A stretch of 64,000 bases of DNA. Source: MPNP01 sp026709725 (GTDB lineage Bacteria > Pseudomonadota > Alphaproteobacteria > Rhodobacterales > Rhodobacteraceae). The notes beneath the pieces are model-generated. The model was not told the origin of the DNA. It saw only the letters and a program-made list of their open reading frames with translations, and made no database searches. The translations under genes were made by a program, and so were the position numbers. Location: the NCBI GenBank assembly GCA_965200805.1, contig OZ241384.1:2914001-2978000 (forward strand), in the 5' to 3' direction. Shown piece by piece: positions 27,992-36,817 of this stretch (the first letter of the stretch is position 1; every line of letters begins with the position of its first letter).

Positions 27992-28278
27992 CAGACAGGA
28001 TCTATGCAGATATCACGCGCATCATTGCGGAACAGGCCATGGTCGATGTTGATGAACTGACACCGATGACACGAGTTGAGGATCTGGAAATGGATTCGCT
28101 GGCCGTTGTCGAGACGCTCTTTGCCATTGAAGAGCTGTATGACATCACGATCCCGTTCAATGCCAACACAATGGACAGCGGCAACACAATGGACAGTGAG
28201 GGTTTTGATCTTTCCACGATCAGCACGATTGTAACCGGTGTCGAAGCGTTGATAGCGGACAAAGGCAGTTTGACTTGA
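27988..28278 (+). CDS. Acyl carrier protein
   Basis: Acidic 96-aa carrier protein. The phosphopantetheine attachment Ser37 lies in DLEMDSLAVVE, a form of the DSL motif, followed by FAIEELYDITIP typical of ACP helix III. It overlaps lpxD and the ketosynthase gene by 4 bp each, so the three are translationally coupled. An in-frame duplication, NTMDSG/NTMDSE (DNA AACACAATGGACAG twice, near 28168-28199), lengthens the loop after ITIPFNA. It may be a specialised ACP (AcpXL-like role in lipid A acylation is possible) rather than the housekeeping AcpP. Confidence 0.88.
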   Translation: MTDRIYADITRIIAEQAMVDVDELTPMTRVEDLEMDSLAVVETLFAIEELYDITIPFNANTMDSGNTMDSEGFDLSTISTIVTGVEALIADKGSLT

Positions 28279-29492
28279 CCAGGAAACGGGTTGTTGTCAC
28301 GGGGCAGGGCACCATTAATCCATTGGGAGCATCGGTTGCCGATACCTGGGATGCGATGGCGGCGGGGGTATGCGCCATCGGGCCGCTGGAAATTGATGAT
28401 CTTGAGCGCCTGTCCATTCGAATTGGCGGTCAGGTCCGCGACTACGATCCGGGGGATCATTTCAGCCGTCAGCAGCTGGCACTCTATGACCGCTTCACCC
28501 AATTTGCCCTGATTGCCGCCGACGAGGCTCTTGATGATGCAGGGCTTGATCTGGATTCCGAACAGGGGCTGGCCAGCGGGGTTGTTATCGGGACTGCGGG
28601 CGGTGGACTCAACACCTGGGACAGCAGTTACCGGGCTGTTTATGCGGACGGCAAAAACCGGGTGCACCCCTTCGTCGTTCCCAAACTCATGAACAATGCC
28701 GCTGCAAGTCATATTTCCATGACATACGGGCTCAGGGGGCCATCCTTTTCCGTCTCAACCGCCTGTTCTTCGTCCAATCATGCGATCGGTCTTGCATTCA
28801 GCATGATTCGGGATGGAATGTCCACCATCATGCTGACAGGTGGCAGTGAAAGCATGCTTTGTTTTGGTGGCATCAAGGCCTGGGAGGGATTGCGTGTCAT
28901 GTCCTGCGAGGCCTGCCGCCCGTTCTCTGCAGACCGGAGCGGCATGGTCCAGGGTGAGGGCGCCGCGGTCTTTGTGCTTGAAGAGTATATGCATGCCCGT
29001 GATCGGGGCGCAACCATTCTGGCCGAAATCTGTGGGTTTTCCATGACATCGGATGCCGGCGACATTGTCATGCCCTCAACCGACGGCGCCGCACGCGCCA
29101 TGCAGGGTGCTCTGGATGATGCCGGTCTTGCAGCCGATGCGATCCAATACATCAACGCCCATGGAACCGGAACCGCGGCCAATGATCGTACGGAATGCAG
29201 GGCCATCCGTGAAGTGTTTGGTTCCAATGCAAAACAGGTGATGCTGTCCTCAACCAAGTCAATGCACGGTCATCTGATTGGCGGAACCGGTGCTGTCGAG
29301 ATGCTGGCCTGCACACTGGCCCTGAATCGCGGAATCATTGCCCCGACACTTGGCTATCAGGTTCCCGATCCGGAATGTGATCTTGATATCGTGCCCAATA
29401 CAGCACGAAAAGCCGATGTGACCTGTACCATGTCCAATGCGTTTGCCTTTGGCGGGCTGAACGCCGTCCTTGTCCTCAAGGCCGGATCATAG
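28275..29492 (+). CDS. Beta-ketoacyl-ACP synthase II family (FabF-like)
   Basis: Condensing enzyme of 405 aa that elongates acyl chains on ACP. The catalytic triad is visible: Cys164 in VSTACSSSNHA, His296 in NAHGTGTAANDRTE, His333 in KSMHGHLIGGTGA. Starts with TTG (MTRKRVVVTGQGTINPLG) overlapping the ACP stop. Because it is coupled to lpxD and an ACP rather than to fabD/fabG, it probably serves a lipid A or other envelope acyl chain; the housekeeping fabF would be elsewhere. It ends 38 bp before the convergent IalB gene. Confidence 0.9.
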   Translation: MTRKRVVVTGQGTINPLGASVADTWDAMAAGVCAIGPLEIDDLERLSIRIGGQVRDYDPGDHFSRQQLALYDRFTQFALIAADEALDDAGLDLDSEQGLASGVVIGTAGGGLNTWDSSYRAVYADGKNRVHPFVVPKLMNNAAASHISMTYGLRGPSFSVSTACSSSNHAIGLAFSMIRDGMSTIMLTGGSESMLCFGGIKAWEGLRVMSCEACRPFSADRSGMVQGEGAAVFVLEEYMHARDRGATILAEICGFSMTSDAGDIVMPSTDGAARAMQGALDDAGLAADAIQYINAHGTGTAANDRTECRAIREVFGSNAKQVMLSSTKSMHGHLIGGTGAVEMLACTLALNRGIIAPTLGYQVPDPECDLDIVPNTARKADVTCTMSNAFAFGGLNAVLVLKAGS

Positions 29493-29529
29493 CAAAATGG
29501 TCGCCTGGTCGGCGGCCACGCTGACAGCC

Positions 29530-30180
29530 TCAGTTTCCCGAGTCTTCCGGTTCCGCATCAGCCTCCAACGGGCTTAAACCTTCAGTCTCAATTGCCGCCA
29601 GCCGTTCAAAGGCCGTGGTAAAGCCTGCCAGAGAGAGATCAAACTGGATCGGTGTATCGGTGTCATCACCCTCGTACAACACCATCCGCCATCCATTTCC
29701 GGCTTTCATGGAATTCACTTCCGTTCCCAAAAGGCCGATACGGGCAATGCAGCCATCGGGCAGGCAGTACCTGAAACCATAGCGTCGTGGTGAATTGCTG
29801 TTGATCGCAAGTTCGATTCCGGCTTCGAGATTGGTGCCGAGTGGAGCCTGAAGCGTCAGGGCGGCAGCAAAGAGGTTTGAGTTCGTTATCGGGCGGATTT
29901 CGAGCCGCATCGCCGGGGTGCCAGCGGCATTGAGAACCGGCTGCGAAACACTGCAGTCAAGTTCGCCGCCCGCAGGCTGAACGCACACCAAGAACCAGTC
30001 CTGGTACTGCTCGTTATACGGCACAATCTCACCAACACTCAGGTCAAGGTTTTCATCAGCCGCGGCTTCATCCTGCGCCATGGCAGCTGTTGTGGTCATC
30101 AACACTGCCACCAGACCAAGTCCGATTCTCCGCAGCGAATCCGTTGCCTCAATTTTGTGTACGATCGTTTTGGTTGACAT
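29530..30180 (-). CDS. Invasion-associated locus B (IalB) family protein
   Basis: Exported protein of 216 aa from ATG 30180 (MSTKTIVHKIEATDS). Signal peptide spans about residues 16-36 (IGLGLVAVLMTTTAAMAQ). The mature part matches the IalB fold: W-F-L-V-C near QYQDWFLVCV, CSVSQPVLN, MRLEIRPI, LPDGCIARIG and a final FDLSLAGFTTAFERL. Cysteine pairs suggest disulfides. The family is widespread in alphaproteobacteria, including free-living ones; its molecular role is unclear. The C-terminus is acidic. Confidence 0.85.
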   Translation of the reverse strand: MSTKTIVHKIEATDSLRRIGLGLVAVLMTTTAAMAQDEAAADENLDLSVGEIVPYNEQYQDWFLVCVQPAGGELDCSVSQPVLNAAGTPAMRLEIRPITNSNLFAAALTLQAPLGTNLEAGIELAINSNSPRRYGFRYCLPDGCIARIGLLGTEVNSMKAGNGWRMVLYEGDDTDTPIQFDLSLAGFTTAFERLAAIETEGLSPLEADAEPEDSGN

Positions 30181-30353
30181 CTGTCTGCTCCTTATCTCTG
30201 ATCCTGCACGTCTATTCATGTCATCGGCGACAGGTTCCCGTCACCCGAAGCGCCGGGCGCGACGCCACGACGCAGCGGTGGTTCCTGACATGACGGGGGT
30301 TCCTAGCATGAAATCCGGCTGATGTGTATGATGCGGCGTCAAACTGCATCCTG

Positions 30354-31646
30354 TCAGCCGCTCTCCCGCCCAACGGATCGGATGCGGATGCGTGCGATCC
30401 GGTTTTGAATCCGCTCCTCGATGATAAATTCATGACCATGAAAATGGAAGGTCTCGCCCTGATCAGGAATGTAGCGTATCTCATTGATGATAAGCCCGGC
30501 AACCGTATTGGCATTGTCCTCGGGCAGGTCCCAGTTCATGGTCTTGTTCAATTCATGCACAGGCAGGGTGCCGTCAACAACCATCTCCTTGCTCCCGGCC
30601 TCAAGGAGATCATCGGTTGGAGCGGCATCATATTCATCGGCAATTTCGCCCACAATCTCCTCAAGGATATCTTCCAGCGTGACCAGTCCCTGCAGGGCAC
30701 CGTACTCATCGACCACGAGAGCAAAATGAGCATGGCGCGCAAGAAACTCCCGCATTTGCGCTCCGAGTGATGTTGTCTCGGGGATAAAGTAGGGGTCCTT
30801 CAGACCCTGCACCCAGTCTGCCCTGATCTGGCCGGTTGTTTTTTGATGGTGGTAGAGTCGATAGATATCACGGACATGTGCGATCTTTATGATGTTTTCA
30901 AGATCTCCCTTGTAGACCGGGAGTCGTGAATGCGTCACATCAATGCACTGGGCAAAGATGGAGTCGAGCGGGTCGTCAGCGTTGAGCATCTTGATCGTGG
31001 ATCGGTGCTGCATGACATTTTCAACAGTCCGATTATGTATATCGAGTGCACCGAGAACCCGCCGCAAATCCTCCGGGCTGTACATGCCTTCGGAGACCCC
31101 AAGCGACATGCGTCCGACAACTTCCTCCTGAATGTCCTGGGTGCTTTCCCGTTTCTTCCTCCGCCCCCCCAATGAGGCAAGAAGCGCCCGGACAGGAGCG
31201 CGGGCCACAAAGACAATCGGGGCAAAGAGCGTAATGAATGTCCGAATCGGGCCCGCGACAACGGTGGCGGATGCTTCGGGCCATGTCAGGGCATAGGTCT
31301 TGGGCAGAATCTCGGCAAAGACAAGAACGAGAACTGTCATGACAAGGGTGGCGAAGAGAACACCGGAGTCACCAAGAATCTGGCTGAAGAGACTCGTTGC
31401 GAGTGCTGTCGCAAGGATATTGACAAAGTTGTTGCCCAGAAGAATTCCCGACAGCAACCGGTCCGGATCAGCAGTCACGCCAAGTGCCCGCTTTGCACCC
31501 CGGTTCCCTTTCTCTGACATCGATTTAAGTCGCCCCTTGGACGCTGATGTCAGAGCGGTTTCCGATCCGGAAAAAAATGCCGAACAGCAAATGAGGCAGA
31601 CGATCGCAACCCCGTGTGCTATAAGCGACAGATCAGTATCAGCCAT
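30354..31646 (-). CDS. CNNM/CorC-family membrane protein (DUF21-CBS-CorC)
   Basis: Inner-membrane protein of 430 aa related to CorC/CNNM magnesium transporters and once annotated as hemolysins. A DUF21 membrane domain (residues ~1-170: SAFFSGSETALTSASKGRL, LLGNNFVNILATALAT, FAEILPKTYAL) is followed by a CBS pair (~200-320: FVVDEYGALQGLVTLEDILEEIVGEI-type acidic segment) and a C-terminal CorC_HlyC domain (TVAGLIINEIRYIPDQGE). Full length. It is often encoded near xerD-aroK-aroB in alphaproteobacteria, as here. Confidence 0.9.
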   Translation of the reverse strand: MADTDLSLIAHGVAIVCLICCSAFFSGSETALTSASKGRLKSMSEKGNRGAKRALGVTADPDRLLSGILLGNNFVNILATALATSLFSQILGDSGVLFATLVMTVLVLVFAEILPKTYALTWPEASATVVAGPIRTFITLFAPIVFVARAPVRALLASLGGRRKKRESTQDIQEEVVGRMSLGVSEGMYSPEDLRRVLGALDIHNRTVENVMQHRSTIKMLNADDPLDSIFAQCIDVTHSRLPVYKGDLENIIKIAHVRDIYRLYHHQKTTGQIRADWVQGLKDPYFIPETTSLGAQMREFLARHAHFALVVDEYGALQGLVTLEDILEEIVGEIADEYDAAPTDDLLEAGSKEMVVDGTLPVHELNKTMNWDLPEDNANTVAGLIINEIRYIPDQGETFHFHGHEFIIEERIQNRIARIRIRSVGRESG

Positions 31647-32421
31647 TCCCTATCTCCTCAATCTGGACGGATATCCTGCGGCATCCACCGGGCAGAACAC
31701 ACCGATCCCAACCATCATCGGCACCCCGGATCCCGACAGTCCGGTCGGCGGCGGGCGATGAGTGCGTGTCCGGTTCCGGCTTCGATATGTCCGCCCCCTG
31801 CCGCCATTGCCTTCAACCCTCCGATTTGCATTGCTCTGCGTCATCTGTTCTCCGGGATGCTGTCCGATTGTGCAGCAGGCAGGCCCATTCCCGGGGCACC
31901 ACAGAACACATTCCTCCCGCTGCATGAAAGTCTCACTGTCAGATGATGTCCCGCTGCAACGGGTTCCGTGGATATCAATTGCCGGCAGGGACCCTTCGTC
32001 TTCATGCCGGTCAGATGCCCTGTTCCCGCGATCCGCCAATCCGCCTTCGATGATCTGTCCATCAACGGTTTTGCCGGGATGCGCAATTGCGTCCTGCCCA
32101 CCCTTTCGTGCCGGCTGAAATCCAGTCTCGACAATCACGGGCAACGCGCCGGGATGCCGGATGACAGGATCCGGCCTGTTTCCTGGATGACCCGCCAGGG
32201 CCCGTCTCTGCTCTGCTGCGATATGCCTGCATTCACGCCAGCGCGGATGGCGTGAATGCAACCGGTTTGCCGGTTCTGCATTGAATGCCGACTCAACCGT
32301 TCCTGGAGTCATCGTGACCTTGCCCTCCGCATCATCACAGGGAGCCGTCGTATCATGACGGTCAAATCCGCAACAGGTCCAGGTCGGAAGGGCATCATTC
32401 CGAGTGCCGGGCATCTGACAA
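31647..32421. other. Gene-free stretch between corC-like gene and xerD
   Basis: 775 bp. A 338-aa minus-strand frame (31650-32666) overlaps xerD and has unnatural composition, so I do not count it. Only a strong hairpin (below) stands out. No insertion-sequence motif was recognised. Confidence 0.4.
32228..32260. terminator. 13-bp perfect hairpin downstream of xerD
   Basis: TGCATTCACGCCA / TGGCGTGAATGCA with a 7-nt loop, about 160 bp past the xerD stop in its direction of transcription. Stem strength suits a terminator or RNA-stabilising element, but there is no T-run on either side. Confidence 0.4.
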
Positions 32422-33366
32422 TCATGGCTGATCGTCCCCCCGGCGGGCCAGCGGGTGGTAGGAGAAGACGGCGGATTTGAGCTGGGCGTCGAGAACATGG
32501 GTATAGAGCTGGGTTGTTTCAATCTCGGCGTGACCGAGCAGAGTCTGGATAATTCGAAGATCTGCACCATTGGCCAGGAGATGGGTGGCAAAGGAATGGC
32601 GCAGGACATGGGGCGAAATCCGTTTGGGATCAATGCCTGCGGCTGCAGCGATCGCCTTGATGGCAAGATACGCTGTCACGCGGCTGATATGGCCCGCCCG
32701 TCCCCGGCCGGGAAAGAGGAAGGGATTGCCGCCATCCACAACATCCGGTAATCTGTCGCGTATGGTGAACCAGTTCTGTACAGCATCACGGGCCCGTCGG
32801 GAGACGGGAACCACCCGCTCCCTGTTGCCCTTGCCGGTCACCATGATGGTTTCGGCTCCCTTGCGCAGCTCGCGTGCCTGCAGAGAAACAAGTTCGGTGA
32901 CCCGAAGACCGGTGGCATAAAGGAGCTCAACCAGGCAGGCGTTGCGTATATCCCGGTCACCGGATGCTGAAGCCGCCGCCGCCAGCATCCGTTCAACATC
33001 ATCCAGTGACAGGCATTTGGGCAGGGTTTGACCGGGTTTCGGCGCTTTCATATGCAGGGTTGGAATATCGTTCCGCCAGCCTTCTTCCTGGGCGAACAGA
33101 AAAAACTGCCGGATCGTGGCAAGTTTGCGGGCCTGGGTCGATACCGCCATACCTTGGTCTGAGAGCGTGTTGAGATAGTCTGCGATATCAAGCGGAGTTG
33201 CAGTTTCAAACCCGCGGTGCCGCTGGCCCAGGAAACGTTGCAGGGCAAGGAGATCGCGACGGTATGCCTGACAGGTGTTGAGAGCCGCCGATCGCTCGGC
33301 CTGAATGGCTTCCAGAAACTGCTCGATTTGCCCCAGAGTCAAGGCAGCACCTCCGTGACCACCCAT
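32422..33366 (-). CDS. xerD: Site-specific tyrosine recombinase XerD
   Basis: Tyrosine recombinase of 314 aa acting with XerC at the dif site to resolve chromosome dimers. N-terminal SAM-like domain: residues ~10-100. The catalytic domain has Arg155 (ATGLRVTEL), Lys179 (VTGKGNRER), His253/Arg256 (HVLRHSFATHLL), His279 (LLGHAEIETTQ) and Tyr288 (LYTH). Length and context beside aroK/aroB favour XerD over a phage integrase. The start overlaps the end of the upstream envelope-protein gene (33339) by 28 bp; a later start at MGGHGG is the one listed. Confidence 0.9.
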   Translation of the reverse strand: MGGHGGAALTLGQIEQFLEAIQAERSAALNTCQAYRRDLLALQRFLGQRHRGFETATPLDIADYLNTLSDQGMAVSTQARKLATIRQFFLFAQEEGWRNDIPTLHMKAPKPGQTLPKCLSLDDVERMLAAAASASGDRDIRNACLVELLYATGLRVTELVSLQARELRKGAETIMVTGKGNRERVVPVSRRARDAVQNWFTIRDRLPDVVDGGNPFLFPGRGRAGHISRVTAYLAIKAIAAAAGIDPKRISPHVLRHSFATHLLANGADLRIIQTLLGHAEIETTQLYTHVLDAQLKSAVFSYHPLARRGDDQP

Positions 33367-34883
33367 TCAATGGCCAGAGATCGTGCCCGCTCGGCGTCAT
33401 TGTAGTTGACCAGGAGGGCAATTGCGTCCTGCAGATGTGCCCCCGAAATCGTTTCGGGATCATTGAACGGCGTCAGTATGGTCAGGAGCGCCTCGCCATG
33501 CCGGTCGGCCTCGACAAGATCCTGAAGGCCGGGGGTCGCGATGATGCCTGCCAGCCCGGCCAGCAGAGACTGCATGAGATGACCCTGTGGCAAGTCGGAC
33601 CAGTCAGTTGGAATTCCGCCGGTGAGCCGGATCAGGTCGGCGAGATACCGTTCATCGCCTCCAAGAGGTCCACAGTTGCACTCCCCTGCCGTCCCGCCAA
33701 GTGCCAGGATGACCTGTTGGGCAAGACTGCTTGCGACCCTGATAAATCCAAGTTCCTCTGCGTAGTAGTCAGCAAAGGCATGGAGCAGACCAGTCTCGAC
33801 AAGATAGGGAAAAAGCCTGTCAAGCAGTGCCGCGGAACGGCCCGTCTCATCCAGCATGATCGCACGATCGAAGGCCAGCAGGAGGCGGACTGCCTCGGCG
33901 GCAGGGCCCTCAAGTTCCCATTGTGCATCGCGGGCAATGGTGAGGACCGGTTCGTAGGAGATTGCCTGCGAGCGAACCAGCATCAGGGCAGCATGGAAGC
34001 GGAGGGGCGCTGGCAGATCAGCAGCAATGCGCAGGGGGGCGAGTTTGACCGTGTCCGGGATCAGTCCGCTGTTGTGTGTGTGGTCGAAAAGAATCCGGAT
34101 CAAGATGACATTGCTGTCATCAGTCAGCACGATGGGGCCTGCCTGTGCTCCGGGAGCATGGGTCTCTGCCGGAGCAAAGAGCAGGTTCAGGATCATCTCC
34201 TCATCAGATGAAAGGCTCTCCATTGAGCGAGCGACAGCCATGAGATTTTGAGCCTGCCCGGTATTGCCTGTGGCATGGTTGCAGTAAATATGATCCACGA
34301 GTGCAGACGAGAGGGAGGAGCGAACGAGAAGCCTGTTGCAGACCTCAAGCACGTCACCATCCAAAAGCGCAAGATCACGCCAGCGTGAATAGAACGCGGG
34401 CCTGTTCGGGCCAATGATACCGAAGAGGGCCTGCGCCTGATCGACGGCCCCGAGCGTCAGCAGGCTGTCAAGGCGGGCGGCCAGCAGTCTGCCATCTCCA
34501 GCACCGATCCCGGGTCTTGACGTTTCTGTCAATAACAGGAGATAGAGGATTTCCAGCAGACTTGCCGGGAGAGCAGCGGTCTGGCGCGCGAAAAGGGCGG
34601 CGAGATCCTCTGTCCTGGAGCGATGCCAGAGTTCGGTGGGGAGCGGGCTCGATTCCGGGCCGATAAGGCCAATTGTATCCAGCGAGATGGCATCCAGATA
34701 GTCCTGGATAATCAGGGGCTCTTCTGCAACCGGGGGCATCCGGGAAAACGGAGGCGGCTCCCCGATCACCGGCGGAATTGAGGTCGAACCCTCACCACCC
34801 TCCTGACCGGCGGCATGGACGGGTGCGAGAATCAGAAGCAGGGTGCCGGCAACACACCCCATCAGGGCGTGTTCAGGATGCAT
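33339..34883 (-). CDS. Large exported alpha-helical protein, unknown
   Basis: Protein of 514 aa from ATG 34883 (MHPEHALMGCVAGTLLLIL), which gives a proper signal peptide ending near PVHAAGQE; a 40-residue upstream extension is unlikely. After a Pro-rich linker (STSIPPVIGEPPPFSRMPP) the rest is Leu/Ala-rich helical sequence with repeat-like helix pairs (AARLDSLLTLGAVDQAQALFG, ALLDRLFPYLVETGLLHAFAD), resembling TPR/SEL1-like solenoids without a clear consensus. A protein of this type between xerD and aroK occurs in other alphaproteobacteria as far as I recall, but no function is established. It overlaps the small upstream gene by 11 bp. Confidence 0.7.
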   Translation of the reverse strand: MHPEHALMGCVAGTLLLILAPVHAAGQEGGEGSTSIPPVIGEPPPFSRMPPVAEEPLIIQDYLDAISLDTIGLIGPESSPLPTELWHRSRTEDLAALFARQTAALPASLLEILYLLLLTETSRPGIGAGDGRLLAARLDSLLTLGAVDQAQALFGIIGPNRPAFYSRWRDLALLDGDVLEVCNRLLVRSSLSSALVDHIYCNHATGNTGQAQNLMAVARSMESLSSDEEMILNLLFAPAETHAPGAQAGPIVLTDDSNVILIRILFDHTHNSGLIPDTVKLAPLRIAADLPAPLRFHAALMLVRSQAISYEPVLTIARDAQWELEGPAAEAVRLLLAFDRAIMLDETGRSAALLDRLFPYLVETGLLHAFADYYAEELGFIRVASSLAQQVILALGGTAGECNCGPLGGDERYLADLIRLTGGIPTDWSDLPQGHLMQSLLAGLAGIIATPGLQDLVEADRHGEALLTILTPFNDPETISGAHLQDAIALLVNYNDAERARSLAIEWVVTEVLP

Positions 34884-35076
34884 CTGCCGGTGCGGGATAG
34901 GGAATCTCGATCTCAATCGCCTGGCCCGGTGGTGACGGGTCACTAAAGAGGCTATACGCGATGAGGGCCACCAATAGCATGAATGCCGCAATGATGATGA
35001 CAATCCTGACTTTCATATACGGACCCGCATTCCGCTGGATCTCCTCTTGCTCGACCATATCTGTTACTACTGTCAT
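34873..35076 (-). CDS. Small single-span membrane protein, unknown
   Basis: 67-aa protein from ATG 35076 (MTVVTDMVEQEEIQRNAGPY) with one strong transmembrane helix (VRIVIIIAAFMLLVALIAYSLF) and a short acidic, Pro-rich tail (GQAIEIEIPYPAPADAS). Its 3' end overlaps the start of the 514-aa exported protein, so the two are probably translated together, upstream of xerD and divergent from aroK. No family recognised. Confidence 0.6.
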   Translation of the reverse strand: MTVVTDMVEQEEIQRNAGPYMKVRIVIIIAAFMLLVALIAYSLFSDPSPPGQAIEIEIPYPAPADAS

Positions 35077-35149
35077 GATGCGGAATCGCAAGACCCTGGC
35101 AACCAGTCGGGTGGCGGGGTCCTGATGACACCAAACCAGCGCTGCAATT

Positions 35150-35671
35150 GTGTCACCTGACACATCACACATTGTCCTCGTCGGAATGATGGGGGCAGGC
35201 AAGAGTCGCATTGGCCGGATGCTTGCCAGGCGCACCGGTCGTCGTTTTTTTGACCTTGATGACGCAATCGAAGGTCAATACGGGCAGACCATTGCCTCCA
35301 TCTTCAGCAAGGAGGGTGAACAGGTCTTCCGCCATCTTGAGACCCGCATGCTTGCCCGCATGCTGCGCCACCCTCCGGCTGTCATTGCCACTGGTGGTGG
35401 GGCTTTTCTTGCCGGTATCAACCGCCGGCTGATTGCACGGACAGGCGTTTCCATCTACCTCGCGACCCGACCTTGCATCCTCTGGCAGCGCGTGGCACGC
35501 GAGACACACCGTCCTCTCATTGCCGGCCCGGATGGGCAGCGCCGCCTTCGTGCGCTGTCCAGGTGCCGTCATGCACTCTATGCTCTGGCGACGCGAGAGA
35601 TCCATGTTGAGGGCCCGGAACGGCCCGTTGCCCTTGCTGAACGCATATGCAACGAATTGTTTTCCGTGTGA
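35150..35671 (+). CDS. aroK: Shikimate kinase
   Basis: Phosphorylates shikimate in the aromatic amino-acid pathway, 173 aa from GTG 35150. The P-loop GMMGAGKS (residues 12-19), the shikimate-binding DLDDAIE, the GEQVFRHLE segment and TGGGAFL are diagnostic. It shares the operon with aroB 36 bp downstream. The start is a GTG in a region that also holds the divergent small membrane-protein gene; the N-terminus is slightly shorter than some relatives. Confidence 0.92.
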   Translation: MSPDTSHIVLVGMMGAGKSRIGRMLARRTGRRFFDLDDAIEGQYGQTIASIFSKEGEQVFRHLETRMLARMLRHPPAVIATGGGAFLAGINRRLIARTGVSIYLATRPCILWQRVARETHRPLIAGPDGQRRLRALSRCRHALYALATREIHVEGPERPVALAERICNELFSV

Positions 35672-35707
35672 CAGGGAAGGGGAGTCCTTGAGGGTGGAGT
35701 CCATGCC

Positions 35708-36817
35708 ATGATCCGCACCGTGACTGTAACACTGCCGGACCACCGGTACGATATCCTGATCGGTACAGGTCTGCTTGCGCGTATTGGCCCATTGGCCGGA
35801 TCATTGATCAGGGGTCGGCGAACGGCAATTGTCACCGATGAAGCGGTGGCCGAGCATCACCTGCCATGTGTGCTGGGCGGTTTTGCAGAAGAAGGCATCC
35901 GATGTGATCATCTCATCATGCCGGCCGGTGAAGGGACCAAGGACTGGTCATCGCTGCAGCAGGTGGTTGAGTGGTTGCTCAGCCTGCATCTCGACCGTCT
36001 GGGGACCGTCATCGCCCTGGGCGGCGGTGTGATCGGAGATCTGACCGGATTCGCAGCCTCGATCACGCGACGGGGCCTTGCCTGTATCCAGGTCCCGACC
36101 ACACTGCTGGCGCAGGTCGACAGCGCCGTGGGCGGCAAGACAGGGATCAACTCATCGCAGGGCAAAAATCTCATCGGCACGTTTCATCAACCCAGTGCCG
36201 TCATCTGTGATTATGCGTCGCTTGCGAGTCTGTCCTGGCGCAACCTGCGGGCCGGCTATGGCGAAGTGATAAAATACGGTCTGCTTGGTGATGCTGATTT
36301 TTTTGACATGCTTGATAGCCGACAGGAGTCGCTCCGTGCCCTTGACGATGATTATCTCGCAACGATCATTGAGAGATCCTGTCACATGAAGGCAGACATT
36401 GTCGCTGCCGACACATTTGAACATGGGGAGCGGGCCACTCTCAATCTTGGTCACACGTTTGGACACGCCCTCGAATCAGCAACCGGTTACGCCGGTCGAC
36501 TGTTGCACGGGGAGGCTGTGGCACTTGGCTGCGTGCTGGCCTTCGAGACATCCGTTCGGATGGGGCTGTGTCCACAGAAAGACCTCCTGCGCGTTCGTGA
36601 TCACATTGCATCCTTTGGCCTGCCGACCCGGATCAGCCAGATTCAGGGCAGGCTCCCGGACATCGGGTCCGTGCTTGCTGCCATGGCCCAGGATAAAAAA
36701 ATCCGGAATGGCAAACCGCAATTCATTCTTGTGAGGGCAATCGGGGCGGCATTCGCAACGAGCGATGTCGATATGCAGCTTGTCGAGGAAATCATCACTG
36801 CGAGTGCGGCATCCTGA
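35708..36817 (+). CDS. aroB: 3-dehydroquinate synthase
   Basis: Converts DAHP to 3-dehydroquinate (second step of the shikimate pathway), 369 aa. NAD-binding GGGVIGDLTGFAAS, substrate/metal residues in VPTTLLAQVDSAVGGKTGIN, and zinc ligands in LNLGHTFGHALE and HGEAVALG are all present. Follows aroK closely, the standard pairing. The region after its stop shows no terminator-like hairpin with a T-run. Confidence 0.95.
   Translation: MIRTVTVTLPDHRYDILIGTGLLARIGPLAGSLIRGRRTAIVTDEAVAEHHLPCVLGGFAEEGIRCDHLIMPAGEGTKDWSSLQQVVEWLLSLHLDRLGTVIALGGGVIGDLTGFAASITRRGLACIQVPTTLLAQVDSAVGGKTGINSSQGKNLIGTFHQPSAVICDYASLASLSWRNLRAGYGEVIKYGLLGDADFFDMLDSRQESLRALDDDYLATIIERSCHMKADIVAADTFEHGERATLNLGHTFGHALESATGYAGRLLHGEAVALGCVLAFETSVRMGLCPQKDLLRVRDHIASFGLPTRISQIQGRLPDIGSVLAAMAQDKKIRNGKPQFILVRAIGAAFATSDVDMQLVEEIITASAAS

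Noticed and set aside
31650..32666. 338-aa minus-strand frame between the CorC-like gene and xerD
   Set aside because: Overlaps xerD in another frame and has implausible residue composition with no hydrophobic core or family resemblance.
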